Positions 32,445-45,410 of a stretch of DNA of 64,000 bases are shown one piece after another. A program made the translations under genes and the position numbers. Positions within the stretch are counted from its first letter, which is position 1. Each line of letters begins with the position of its first letter. The notes under the pieces were generated by a model. That model made no database searches. It was not told the origin of the DNA and saw only the letters and a list, made by a program, of their open reading frames with translations. The stretch comes from Dimorphilus gyrociliatus (lineage: Eukaryota > Annelida > Polychaeta > Dinophilidae), in the NCBI GenBank assembly GCA_904063045.1, contig CAJFCJ010000019.1, positions 1,168,570 to 1,232,569 of the forward strand, given 5' to 3'.

Positions 32445-35400
32445 ATGTCTCAAAGTGATAAAGAGCTAATTTCTGATGCATTATATGTATGGAACGAAGA
32501 GAAAAGAAAAGTAAATTATGCATCAGTTTTACCAGAACTGATTAATTTAGTTCAAAGCACCGAAGACATTGATTCTTCAGTAGGTTAGAATGTGTTGCCA
32601 AATTTTTTTACTCTTAAGGTTCATAGTTAAACCATTTTCAGAGATTTGCAGCTTGATCATGGACCGATTTTTGGTTTACGTTCCCATAAAAGACTACGAA
32701 ACATACTATAAAAAAATTGGAGAACAGATTCTTAAACTTGTATCCCGTCTGCTGAAGTCATCAGTTTCAAGTGCTAAAGAAGAATTTTCTCAAAGTAATG
32801 GAAAAGTAGAAGAAACTTTACAAAAATTAACGGTATATAGTAATGCCTTTATAAGAATAGTTATTAATATTAATCTATATGCAATCAGTTTTGCTCAGAC
32901 TTGGTTTCCAATCAAATAAGATCAGCGGATGGATTATCTAAAGCCAACGAAAAATGCGAATTTAGTTGTATTCATACGTGTTTGCGAGTAAATCTCGACA
33001 TAATTTTTCAAATTTTTTCCCATTGTAAAGTAAGTTTTCCAATTCGAATAAAAAAATACATATAACCATACTAACGTTCTAAAATAGAACATGAACGACA
33101 TATATGGAACACGAATAAAATATGTCAAAGAAACTTTACAGAAACTGTTTAAAAAGTGCTTTACACTCCTCAATGTTCGTGCCTTATATATATTTTTATT
33201 TACCGATTGATCTTACTATAATTTTTTCTTTTTTCCTCTTAAATAGTTAATTGTGAGTTTAATGGAAAAAATCAGTTTAAATCCATCAACGGAAGGAAAG
33301 TTAATAAACGAGTTGGAGGAAGGTAATTTTAGCTATTTCTTATTCTTCACCTTTAAATTTTTTCAATTAGCACTAAATATATCTTAAAAAACGGTTCAAA
33401 AATATAGATTTACAAGTCTTGTATAAAATCTCTAATACGGGATTAACTATAGATGTCAAAATTTCAATAATTTCCATAAAGCATATATTAAAGTAAGACT
33501 TTCTTTTTATTATTTCTTTTTACTTTTTTAAATTTGATTAATCTTACTTTCAGACTTTCTCAGAATTTAAAATGGCATCTTGGCAATTTCAATGTTGGAA
33601 ATCTATTGAAAGGCATTAGTAATGATTTCTCTTTCCTATTAGGCACGGCAATTTCTGCACAAAATGTAATTATTTTGTTATAACTTAATTTATACTATAT
33701 ATTTTAGATTTTTAAAATGGCTTTCATTTCTATCTAATGTAATTTTAGTTTGCTACTGAAAGTGATGCTGAAAAAATGAAAATGAAGAAAAAAAACTTTG
33801 TTGTGGTCTCATTTTATTCGCAAGTTATTCATAAATTATCAGCCTTATATAATAATCGATTAGTTGATTGCGGAACAAACATTGCTAAATTGATTATCAA
33901 TTACTACAGGTAGGTCTGTTAAACTTGAAAGATATTTCTTGTGGTGATTGTTTACTTTCTTAGCCAAAAGAAGAAAATTGATGAAGATTATGGAGAGTCC
34001 TTTACGAAAGAATTAAAAGATCTTAATGATAATTTTGAGAATTTAATTCAAGTTTTTTTCCCAGTTCAAACGTTTACAGACGAGCTTTGCCTCACTTCAA
34101 ACTTTGATGGTATAAAATATTAAATAGTATATTTATAGCCTTTGCCTTTAATATTTTGTAGCAAAAGAAAGTATTTCGAGATTAAAGGTTTTACTGATCA
34201 TTTCAAAGCATCTTCAGACAACCTCTGGTACTTAATCTAATCGTAAATATTTCAAAAAATTTCAAAACACGCTTTTTATTTTTAGATCAAACGTTGAAGA
34301 TTTGGTTTGATCGTGATAAGAACTCAAGAGGAATTATAGAAACAATATTTTTTCTTTATGCAAATGGCAAGTATTTATTGTATTATTGCATAAAGTGCTT
34401 TATTGAATATTTATCCAAATTGCATTAGATCTGTCCATTGGTTTATTATCAAACCAAATAGATTTTACAGTTGAGATAACCGCTAATCTGCAAGCATTTG
34501 TTGTTTCTTTGAACGAAGAGCATTTTCCATCAGTTGTTAGTACTTGATATTTTACTGTGAAAATAAATTACGGACGAACTAACCTTTATCTATATTTATG
34601 TATATATTTTAGGAACGTGCTCTTCTAAAGGGGTTACTAAACAAGAATATACAGGTTTCTCTCTTATCTTCTAACATTTGGGCGTGTCTTTTTCGGTAAG
34701 TTTTGCTTACTAAGGACAATCAGATGATAATAATTTTTTTACCCCTTTTAGCATAGTCTCCAGCAAAATTCAAAGTGATCATTTGCAACTATGTATAGAT
34801 CTCCTTTCTCATGCACCTATTAATTGTCATTGCCCAAGATTTGTCATTCTTGGTTGTCATTTTACTCGGCTGTTTTCAATTTTATCAAACGATGAACAGG
34901 TTTTAAGAGGATATGCATCAAGCGACATAATTTATTTAAGCGTTTCTTTTAATTCATCTTTTGTCAGGCTGCTTTCATACAAAATCATTCCATTGATAAG
35001 TTTCCGAATCTATGGATATTTTTACCTTTACACCATCTTTCTGAAAATACTTTTATGAAACATTTACAAGATATTTTAGAACGATGCCTGAAATTTTTTG
35101 AGAAGCTAAACGGGAATAATCAATGCAAAATTGATGATATAAAGCAACTTGTACGTCAAGTCCTTCACTTTTTTTACTTTACATAGCCTATCATAGACTT
35201 TAAAGAACTCAGTTAAGCATTTTTTTTTTCAGTTTTGTACAATTAATATCACTGTAAACATACTACAAGAGTGGATGAATACTGAGTATAAGTGTTCTGG
35301 GAATGTTGGAGAAAAATTATCTAAGCTCTGCGAACAAATCGATTTGTTCTGTGGTAAAAATTCTCTCGAATCGTCTTATATCTTAGAGTTATGCTATATC

Positions 35401-36938
35401 AATGCCATACTTCTTTCGGCTCATATACCACATATCTATTGGAAAAATAGATCAATGTTTAACGTAAGTACTACAAATAATTAATTTATTAATTAAAAAT
35501 GAAAGAAAGTGAATTCTTCTTGTCATCTCTTTAGCTGTTATCGAAAACTTTGAAGTCTTGCTCATCGTCATCTTGCCGTGAACCCTCTAAATTAAAGAAT
35601 GTCTTATTAATTCTCTTGATATCGTTACGATACGCTAGCTTTGAAAGTGATTCTCACGTAAGCTTATTTTCTTTTTTGACAGAGATTTAAAAATATGTAG
35701 TGAGATGCCACGAAATAAATTGCAATTATTCTTTTTCAGAAAGAAAAATTAAAAGAAATAATATCAGATTGTTTTTATTTCTTATTTAAGGATTCAGATC
35801 CTCTTGTAAGCACACCTAGTTTGCTTGATTTTTTCAGATTCTCAAGGGTTTTTAAATATGATGATGTCCTTAAAAACTCAGTTCGAAAAGATACTCGAGT
35901 TCAAAGAGAACTCTGCGATAGCTTTAAGAGCGTCAGTATTTTACTGTGCCATAATAATAATAATAAATTTAATCAGCTACATAGGTAATTGAATTGGTTT
36001 ATTCACAGCACGACAATATGAAGAAAGAATTGTCTCCAAAGGCGTTCCAATCTGCCAAAGATGTTCTTGATAACTGTTGTCCAGATAAAACCTATAATCT
36101 ACCGGAATTGAATGATAAGGTATCGTACTAAACTGACATTGGCTAAATTAAAAAATGCCTTCTAAAAAAAGTAATGGCCAAACGATTACTTTGAAAAAGT
36201 CAGGGATGATAGAGAATCACTGTAGGGCAAGAGTAAAGTTTAATTTTTCATTGATTGGTTCCTTGGCAGTTTTAAGCTTAAGGGTTGAAAGTAGCAATTT
36301 GTATGGCTTACTATAGCCTTTAATTGCCTTAAAGTAGACTGAATTTGACTAAAAAAGTCATTATTTTATTATAATTTTATCATTAACACTTTATCCTGAC
36401 TGAGAATTATTCACCGGACGTGATTCTATTATCAGAAACAAGTTAAGGTCAAAAGCCATTGTAATTGAAGTTAGAAAAGTCATTCCTGTTTCTTATCTAT
36501 GGAATTTTTAATAATATTTCAAGGACGTTATAAGTTATTAAATCTTTTGGTAAAAAGACCTAATCTAAAAAAAAATTTGCGAAAAAAAATGCACAAGGGC
36601 TAAAATAGTACATGATTGATAGTATATCTATCCTTCTTTCGAGCACGCACGTCACGATTAAGAACAATCATGCAATCAATCACCCTCAATCCATTCCAGA
36701 TACTCGATCATTATTGGAATAACACTTTGTCATTTCTAGCAAAAAAATACAAAAAAGCATTTATATTCACGAATAGGCAAAGAAAATGAGATTCAATATT
36801 TATGATTCAATCGTGGAAAAATTGGAATTATGTCTTTCTGAACTGCAACGGGCTTCTCTACATTCTCGGGCTGACGATCGAAATTTGAGGAAACTTCGTA
36901 ATTTACATGCTCAACTTGGACAATTTTGTAAGACTTAG
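32445..36938 (+). CDS. FIRRM: FIRRM/C1orf112 homologue
   Basis: Many small plus-strand exons run from the ATG at 32445 to the TAG at 36936-36938. The last exon (36777-36938) joins in phase to the exon ending ELNDK at about 36120. The product is an all-helical, mostly HEAT-like protein without catalytic motifs. The block at 34610-35100 (RALLKGLLNKNI, SLLSSNIWACLFR, CIDLLSHAPINC, FPNLWIFLPL) lines up with the core of human C1orf112/FIRRM (MITSLLAMDAWCFLAR, HLIKSCPG, LPLWQHISF), and both end in a short helical segment finishing near a terminal Leu-Gly. FIRRM binds FIGNL1 and helps remove RAD51 during homologous recombination and mitosis. Not every intermediate exon border was resolved. The penultimate intron is 656 nt. 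Confidence 0.7.
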
Positions 36939-37091
36939 AACTATTGATTTTCAGAGTCTTGTACCATATGTTCTAAGACAATTTTACTCCATTTATTTTA
37001 CATTAAACAAAAATTATCATCAAGCATTTGAACAGAAAAAAAACTTTGAATTTATTTTTACTTATAATTTTCTAATATCAAATCTGTAGTT

Positions 37092-39085
37092 TTATATTAA
37101 CGGTGGTACATCAGGATCGTCAACAAAAGTTTCGCTATTTTCCCTTTCTATTATTTCTACTTGTTTTGCAGCTTTCGGTATGTCTTTGGCAGAGTTCACA
37201 ATATTCTTATAATCCAAAAGTTTCTTCTCTTCGAACTCTAGAAATTGAGAAGTTTTCGGTTTTTCCTCTTTCTTATTATTTCTTGTATTCTTGTCTTTCT
37301 TTACTTTCGGTTTGACAATTCCATTAACTTTAGGCATAGTTATAAGCAGATGGCCGGTTGTTTGGGACCTCTTGGCAGACGATGAATCAGGCTTGACTTC
37401 TTCGGTTAAAACGAGTTGTAGAACTCGACCTTTCAAAGTAACTTTGACGTAGTTTGGTTGAACATCTACATCACAAAGCGATGTATCCATGTACCTGTAA
37501 AGAATTTGTAATGAATAATTCAATATATAAAAAAGTTTCTCTTTATTGATGTACAAACTTGAAAACGGCTACATCTAATAAAAATTGATTGTTTTCTTCA
37601 TCATCGATTAGTGAAAATTCCACTCTGTGTTGAATATTTAAATGAAATATTTTGTAAGACTATAAATTTATCAGTAACATACTTAGCATCATTAACATTT
37701 AAAATACGTCCATCTTCAGCTGTTAATCTTTTTTCTCGCTTTTCTTCCTGATCATTTTGACTGAATATGTCGATAGAAAAAAATTAAATCATGCTAAAAT
37801 TGAAATTTTAACAATTTACCTTCTCTTTTCATCTCTCTTCTTAACACTTTTCATATGTTCGTGAACTCGAACTCTTGACTCTGGAGTAAAGGGTACTTTT
37901 TCATTCCAAAACTCTTCTTCCTTCTTATGAAATTCCTCGTCGTCTAATTCCTCAATTTGCACTCCTTCATCCTCCTCCTCGTCTTGTCTTGAAAGATGAG
38001 CATTATCAATATCTGTATACCAATCTGTATTAGGCTTCTTCTTCTTATTTTTTTCTTTTTCCTAAAAAAAAAGTAATTAGGTAAAAAAAAACCCTTTTAA
38101 TCAATAGAGCATAATACAAACTCTCTTCTTTTGATAAATTCTTTGTTGCTCTATTATACCACTTTTCGTTTGCTGTAGATTTTGTAAGGCCAAAATTCTT
38201 TCAGATTTTTCGATTGCAATTCCATCTAAGGTCTATAATTATTTGAAAATTTAATATTCTTTGAAATATTTTGCAAAAATATAGGAAAAATTATCTATTA
38301 TACTTTCAATTGTGTTAGTGTTCCAACAACATATTCTCTATATCCGTGATATTCTGTACATGGATTACCGGTTAAGTACCTGAAAATAAGTTAAAGACAA
38401 CTTTTTTTATATGTTTAATTGAATAAATAGTTCTAGTAAGAAATTTACATTTCTTTTAAGTGAATATTTTTCTTTAAACCTTCTATGCTTGTAAGTTCTC
38501 CAATAAAATTCACAGTTAAATCTAATTTTTGTAAATCTTCACAACCTAAATATAAAAATAAAACGAGTAAACCTTAGCTGGATAGAGTTATTAAGATATT
38601 AATAAATTTGTATTTTAACCTTCTAAATTCTCAATTCTTTCAACGTTATTTAAAGCTAAATTTAAATATTGTAATTTCTTTAATCTTCCAACATTTTCTA
38701 AAAAAGAATAGAATATCCTTTTAGAACAATTTCTTAGACACATTCTTTTTTTCTTTTTATTTCGTACTTACCAATTTTTGGAATAAGATTACTTTGAAGA
38801 TACAAAATTTTTAATTCTCTACACCATTTGTCTATATGTTCTATCCTATTTTTTAAAAGTTGATTATTTAAAAATAGAATATTTTATAATCCTTTCAGCT
38901 TACTTTTCTATATCTTGTTGATGTAAAGAGACTTCTTCTAAATTTGACAGGCAACATTCATTATGTTCCGCCCTTTTTCTTATTAAATCTTCCGTAACTG
39001 TAAATTTTATAATTTTGTTTAAAAAACTTGGATTAATCAAGTGTTTTTAATACGATAAATCAGATTTATTCTTACTTTGAACCAT
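37092..39085 (-). CDS. DNAAF11: Dynein axonemal assembly factor 11 (LRRC6/tilB)
   Basis: About ten minus-strand exons. The first coding exon is only 10 nt (ATG at 39085); joining it to the next gives [19 protein letters not shown], almost the human MGWITEDLIRRNAEHNDC. SDS22-type leucine-rich repeats follow ([56 protein letters not shown]), then an LRR cap, an acidic coiled region and a CS-like domain with [18 protein letters not shown] and [19 protein letters not shown]. The protein ends VPPLI exactly as in vertebrates. DNAAF11 is a cytoplasmic co-chaperone needed to pre-assemble outer and inner dynein arms; loss causes immotile cilia and sperm. It is head-to-head with the DUF389 gene. Confidence 0.97.
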
Positions 39086-39213
39086 GTTAGATACCGCAGT
39101 TAGGCATTTGTTTGGAAAAATTGTTTATCGATCTACCAGTTTACTGTGGGGAACACCTAGGAATTCCGACTTTGAGAAGGTCCCCCTAATATTTTTAATA
39201 ACTGACTGTTCTA

Positions 39214-42200
39214 ATGGCGTTATGTATGCAATTTGTTATAACCTACATAAATTGGGAAGAAAAAAAAGCTGAATCTGAGAAAACTACAGAAGCGCCTGAT
39301 CCTGTTACGCCCGATATTCTAGAGGCAGACGACACAATTCTTGATACTCCAACACAGAATCCTCCAGTTGAGGACTGGATAAATTCATCAGATCCCTCAT
39401 GTCCAGCTACGATCTCAGCCACCCAGTCCATATCGTCATTTAATGGTTCCAGGTGTGCTAGCCATACAAGTTTAGATTGTTCAGAAAAATTATTAGAGCC
39501 TGTTTTAAAGACATCAGTTTCGAAATTGAAATTAGAAGAGGCAATTATTAAAGAAGTGAGCAAGTTAAAGGAAAAAGAAAATGGAGAAATATCTCCAGAC
39601 GATAAATTAAAAACTGTTAAATTTTTTTCATTTCAAGAGAGACTAAGGTATTTATCCTTATCTATTCATGAAATTAAAAATGTGTTTACAATAATAGCTG
39701 AATTTTCAATAAAACAATCGTTTGTACAGAATTATACTTAAAGAAAATGGAATTACTTCCTCCTTCAGAGTAACATCGCATTTGGATCAAGTGCCCTACA
39801 TTCAAGAATCATTTCTAGTACCTGTAATAGGAACTAAAGTAGATGACGTATATTACGAGTTGCAAAATATAGGCTTTGGAAAATTAAGTGGAACAAGTAT
39901 AAGGTTGATAAAATTTCTTTCATTATTCTAATAGCTTTATCGATAACGTCGATTATATTAGTATATTAGATTATAAATAAGAGAGAACAATGAAAGAGAT
40001 TAACATAGGTATTTTTCAGTGTATTTTCCCCCTTTCTGCACGAAAGTTGTTTAAATGATGGAAAAGTTGAAGATAATAATGAAGAAACTGAAAATACTAT
40101 TAATTCAGAAGAATGCGCTCCAACATTTACTGCAGGAGAGCCGGTTGCACCTCTTCAGTAAGTAGGGAAAGGAGGGAAAACTAAGAAAAGAGAATATTAT
40201 ATATACACTGTATATTGTTTTTTTTTCTGTTGAATTAATTAGGTTGGATGAAAAGACAAATGACGAAGAGGGAATACTTTTAAAAGATATGTCTGCTATA
40301 TCACAAAAAGAAACACCTACAGAGCAAAATGAAATTTTAAAAACATCTTCCAATTGTATAATATTCGCCCAAGTAGTTAATGATATGGCCTCCAAAGTCG
40401 CTCTTACTTCAGATTGTATTTGTTTGATTGTTTTAGCAAGGTAATGACCTTTTTTTCTTCAAACCCTTACAATTACTTCTAACGCACTTTTCTTGCAGTA
40501 TAATAGCTGCTATAGGCCTGATAGAGAATAGTAGTGTTGTTCTGGTAGCTAGTATGCTAGTGTCACCTCTTATGGTACTTGAAAATAACATAAATAAACT
40601 TAACTCAAATTGATATATATATATATATATATATATTGTCTTTTTAAGAGTCCAATCCTTGGTGGGACGTTTTGTACTGTAATAGGAAAATGGGATCTCG
40701 TAAAAGAAGCTATATTTAATGCCATACTGCTTTTACTCATTTGTATTTTAACCGGATTTATTTGTGGAGTTCCCACGGCCTTCATTAATCAGAACGGAGT
40801 GAATACAGGTACTGATTCATGGCCATCAGCAGAAATGACTAATAGGGGATTATTACGAGGATTATGGATTGGAGCGTTCATTGCCATACCATCAGGCGTG
40901 GGGGTTGCCGTTTCCAGTCTTAGTGCTAATATAAGCAGCCTGGTTGGAGTTGCTATATCGGCATCATTACTTCCTCCAGCAGTCAATTGTGTTCGTAATG
41001 TTTTACTTAAGAATTTGTTAGCAATTATTCATAAAAAGGATAATTAACTCTTAAAAGAAAAGTTATTTTATTTAAGAGCCTAAATATAATAACAATAAGT
41101 AATTCTAATTTATCTTATTAATAATATAATTCCAATAGGGTATGCTTTGGGCAAGTACCATCGTCTATAATTTTAAGTCTCCGCTTGTGAATGAAACAGG
41201 TAGGGGTAATTAATTTCGATTTAAAAATAATTAACTTTAATTGTTAAAATCTTTTCTAAACTAGATTTGAGATTAACTAATTCCACAGAAATGCTAAATT
41301 CATCAATTTCAAGTCCAACTAATTTGGAATGCAGTTCCTTAATCAATAATAATTATAAAACAACTTACACCTGTAACCTCACGAATGATCTAGCAATATT
41401 GGGAACAATAAGTCTACTTTTGACATTTGTTAACATTATCTGCATCTGTTTATCGGCTGTATTCGTCTTTTTCGTTAGTTTTAATTAGTTCAAAATTTCT
41501 CCCTTATTTATCTATTTCCTATTTTTCAGTTGAAAGGCGTTACCATCTGTAATAGAGATCATCATGTAGCAAAGGAGACTATTTTCAATAAACCAACTAT
41601 AGCAGTAAGTAATTATTAATTGGGATAAGGAGAATTTAATCGCATTTCCCCTTTTTCACAGTTTGCTAGAGAATATAATAAAACAATTAAGAAAGGTAGA
41701 AATTGGGAATTAGAACTTGTTGCAAAGAGTTTAACAGAGAAGAATAAAGTTGCCACATTCGATATTTACGAGGTTATATTTCTTTCATGCGTCTTGAAGA
41801 TTATAACTAATAAGTTAATTTATTTAATATTCTCAAACTGTAGAACTTGCTAAAAAGTGGACACCCAGTGGTAAGTTAATATATAATTTTGACAAGAGGC
41901 ACTTTTTATCTTTCTCCTGTTTAAACAGGCGGCCAACGTTGTAGCATCAAATATTGAATCTGCAGTCCCAACGGATGATATACTTCATCCACAATATTAT
42001 GAAACTCTTGGTTTACACAGCCTATTTGAAGGGCGGCAGCTCCGTCGAATAGTATCTGTTGAACAAAGTGAACACCTTCCAAAAATATCATCGGCAGGTC
42101 GTTTTGTGGTTTTACGACAAGATTCAAAAAATATATCGGACAGTTTAAAATCACAGCCGAAAATTAGTAAAGTTGAGGCAAAAATATTGAATAACTTTTT

Positions 42201-42261
42201 ACCCTCTAAGCAAACAGTAAGTTCATATACAGACAAAGAAACTAGCGAAAGTATTGTATAA
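39214..42261 (+). CDS. DUF389 family multi-pass membrane protein
   Basis: Twelve exons, phase checked: 39214-39647, 39730-39903, 40020-40157, 40243-40440, 40499-40574, 40649-40990, 41139-41199, 41265-41473, 41530-41604, 41662-41772, 41844-41870 and 41929-42261, giving about 725 residues. A ferredoxin-like part (ILKENGITSSF, ELQNIGFGKLSGTSIRVF) leads into the DUF389 core: DCICLIVLASIIAAIGLIENSSVVLVASMLVSPLMSPILGG, then helices around 40730-40990 with GVAISASLLPPAVNCG. DUF389 is mainly known from bacteria and archaea and has no established function; some animals carry it. A long polar cytosolic tail follows. Exon 11 is a 27-nt microexon. The start could lie further upstream, since an ATG at 39084 overlaps the divergent DNAAF11 start codon. 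Confidence 0.8.
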
Positions 42262-44229
42262 ATATAAGAAATTAAAAGAAAAATAATTAAGTTAAAGCAT
42301 ATTTCTATCCTAAAGAATAAGGAACCCTTCTTTCTAACGTCTCATCAAAATAATTCTATGGCGTAAGTATGGCTTACCTACTGAATGATGTATGAAAGAA
42401 AGAATTATGATTATTACGGCTTTAGATGTAGTATAAATATCTCTCTTTTTCTATAAAAAAAAAAAAAGCAGAGAAAAAGCATGGGGAAAAGGGAAAAGGG
42501 GTGAAAGGGATATAGGTAAGGGTCGGGAGGTAAGGCAAATAGTTATAAACATAGCATAAAGTGCAAATGATCTAAATGCCTTAGATACGTTAATTTTGCT
42601 TATTGGCTGAACTTCAATACTTGTTGGCTTTGTTTAAAAAAAACAAAAAGAATATTAAGCTAATGTACAATGTACATAATGTAGTATTATCTAATAAATA
42701 TAATTGACAATATGAAATGCAGTGTTTATTATTTCGGTGAAATAAAAACGAAAATATAATAAAATAATAAACTACAAAGAAAATTATTGTATTGTTTATT
42801 CAATTGTTATTATTCGGTTTTTGCACATAATTTATATTTCTCATTATACTATTATATAATTAGAAAGAAATACTTAATATATGTATATATATACATAAGA
42901 AATTAATAGATATAGACTCTATATCTCATATACAGTATTTGAGTATACAATCCAATTATTAAAATTTATTATACATTAATCTGCAAAAACGTCAATTTTA
43001 TTTGACGTTTAGTACTTGGAAATAAATTACTAACGATGATATGAGTAAGAAATGCTAGTTATTCTCCCCGATTTAAGAAGATAAAGGGAAGCATGAGAGG
43101 AAGTAATAGGAAAAATAAAGGAAAAACTTTAACCCATTCATACAATTGCATTGGGGCATAATTTGATTAAAAGTTCAGATAATTTAATCTCTATAACACT
43201 TAATACGATAAATCTTGTCGAAAGATAATTATAAACCCTTAAAATAACATTAATAATAGTAAATATCGCTAATATCCAAATAATAAAAGCATAAATATAC
43301 TATGCTCTGACATTATCTATGCTCTGAATTTTATACAGACATATTAGCTTTCTGATCAGATACTGCAGATAAGATATCTCATTGGATAAGGAAACCTTCT
43401 ATCAACTAAAATGACAGTTGCGAAGCAATGCACCAAAGTCTTAAAAATGAAAGAGGGAGAGAAAGAGAGCATGAAAGAGAGAGAGAGAATCTAAATGAGA
43501 AAGAAAAAAAATCTGCCAGAGAAAAGACATAATACAAATAATAATAAGTCATATATTAAGTATTTGAAATTGTCTTACATTGATAAACGTAAGTTTTATT
43601 ATTTATTTCATTATTTAAATTTATTTAAGGATTTCCGTAATTATAATTGGTTTTCTTCCCTTAAAAAGAAGCGTTAAATTTTATTGATTCTTTCCTCCTA
43701 TTTATTAACCTTTTGGTAAAGAATTTATGTTCTTTTTACCAAAGTTAATAATTTTTTCGTTCTTTTGTTATCTAAGAGAAGAAATACTTAGATTTCTTCT
43801 TCTTCTTTTCTTTTCTTTTTTTTTTCGCATAAATATCTCTTTATCTTATACTTTTTGCGTGTTATTCTTACTAAGAAGGAGCTATATCGTTTGTTTTCTT
43901 TATATTTCGTTCTCTTTCTTTATATAAGAGTTTTATCTATAAGAGATGAAACTGCTAAGGGAATACTTTTCGTCGCAATTTAGGAATAAGAACCATCGAT
44001 TTTATAATTCTTCTTTTAAGAGTATTTAAGAGTTGTTTCAATCTTACATTGATATTTTGTGCATTGTTAATGATATTCTGTATATACTTTCGTTAAGTTT
44101 TCTCAATCGGTTATTTAATTTAAAGTAATTTAAAAATTTAAGCCGTGTTCCCTTTTGTATTTGGCGCTCCTAACGTCTAACGTGTAATTGCTGCCGCGTT
44201 ATATTCCGGTTTTTTTTTTTACATTTCTC

Positions 44230-44239
44230 GCGCATGCGC
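44230..44239. promoter_or_regulatory. NRF1-type palindrome GCGCATGCGC
   Basis: A perfect ten-base palindrome GCGCATGCGC, the NRF1 consensus core, 57-66 bases upstream of the RPL10A ATG and just before the TOP tract. Confidence 0.55.
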
Positions 44240-44261
44240 ATGAATAAAATTTTCTGAGGGG

Positions 44262-44275
44262 CCTCTTCCTTTTCC
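44262..44275 (+). promoter_or_regulatory. Terminal oligopyrimidine (TOP)/initiator tract
   Basis: An unbroken pyrimidine run CCTCTTCCTTTTCC, 21-34 bases before the RPL10A ATG. This is the expected position and composition of a TCT initiator and 5' TOP element of a ribosomal protein gene, which puts translation under mTOR/LARP1 control. Confidence 0.65.
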
Positions 44276-44295
44276 GGTTTGATCAATCAGCCAAC

Positions 44296-45410
44296 ATGAG
44301 GTACGTGAAGAAATCTTTTAAAATCTTCGTTTATCTGTGCAATAATTTGTTGAGAGTTGTTCTAAATTGAAGAACAAGTTCTTAAATAACATTCTGCCAG
44401 AAATAATCCAAAAAATCCACATGATTTTCAATTTTTAATGATATATTTTTTGATGACAGCAAGATTAGCAAAGACTCGCTTCTCGAAAGTCTCAACACTG
44501 TATTGAAGAGGTCCCAGGAGAAACCTCGTAAATTCACCGAGACAATTGAACTCCAAATTTCTTTGAAGAACTATGATCCCCAAAAGGATAAGCGTTTTTC
44601 GGGAACCGTCAAGTAATGGAATTTACATTTGTCTTTTACCTCTGAAAGTCAGAGGAAGCTGAAATGTCAGCGGACCTGTACCCAGGGTCTTAAAATAATT
44701 GGGGAGGTCGCAAAACGATTTATCGTTTTGTCACCAAACATTGTAGGCGAAAAATTTGCGTTAATAATTGCGTTAAACTTGTGTAATACGACATTCTTAT
44801 TACTGTTTAAGTAGTATATAGTGAATAACGATTCACAACTAATACATATTTATCGTTTTTAGGCTAAAGCACGTTCCTCGTCCCAAGCTCAACATCTGTG
44901 TATTGGGAGATGCCCAGCATATTGATGAAGCTACTGCTAACAACATCCCAGCCATGGATGTTGACTCATTGAAAAAATTGAATAAAAACAAAAAGTTGGT
45001 TAAGAAGTTGGCCAAGAAATACGATGGTTTCTTAGCATCTGATTCTTTGATCAAGCAGATTCCAAGAATCTTGGGACCCGGATTAAACAAAGCCGGTAAA
45101 TTCCCTACTATGTTGTCCCATAGTGAATCTATGGCTAACAAAGTTGCTGAACAAAAAGCCACTATTCGTTTCCAAATGAAAAAGGTAAGCAACACTAGTT
45201 CTTTAAGAGATAAACAGTTGATGCCATTTTTCTTTCCAGGTTCTTTGCTTGGCAGTCGCTGTCGGCAATGTTTCCATGGCACCAGAAGATTTGTTGTCTA
45301 ATACCAATATGGCCATCAACTTTTTGGTATCTTTGTTGAAGAAAAACTGGCAAAACGTTAGAGCTTTGTACATCAAGTCTACAATGGGTCCCTCTTTACG
45401 TATCTATTAA
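44296..45410 (+). CDS. RPL10A: 60S ribosomal protein L10a (uL1)
   Basis: Four exons with phase checked: 44296-44300, 44460-44612, 44863-45184 and 45240-45410, giving 216 residues against 217 in human. uL1 forms the L1 stalk of the large ribosomal subunit and helps release deacylated tRNA from the E site. The first coding exon is only five bases (ATG AG), as is common in ribosomal protein genes. Family sequences [51 protein letters not shown] and [15 protein letters not shown] are all present. Intron 2 (250 nt) is longer than the others and rich in perfect hairpins. A polyadenylation signal is at 45449. Confidence 0.98.
44613..44862 (+). ncRNA. Candidate structured RNA in RPL10A intron 2 (possible snoRNA host)
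   Basis: This 250-nt intron contains several perfect hairpins in a row: CCTCTG..CAGAGG near 44638, GCTGA..TCAGC near 44658, and CAAAACGAT-TT-ATCGTTTTG (nine base pairs) at about 44710-44730. ACA trinucleotides lie further right. Ribosomal protein introns commonly host snoRNAs, and paired hairpins would suit the H/ACA class, but I could not fix an H box, an ACA tail and a pseudouridylation pocket together, so this is a candidate only. Confidence 0.3.

Larger units (their letters stand above)
42262..44295. other. Gene-poor 2-kb interval
   Basis: The longest interval without a recognised gene in the right half. It is strongly AT-rich with a GA tract at about 43440-43490 and TC-rich sequence around 43790-43930. 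Short open frames here are low-complexity Lys/Asn or Phe/Ser runs without splice support. The right end holds the RPL10A promoter. Confidence 0.55.

Noticed and set aside
43495-43927. Two short plus-strand frames in the 2-kb gap
   Set aside because: Lys/Asn- and Phe-rich runs from purine and pyrimidine tracts, without splice signals or family resemblance.
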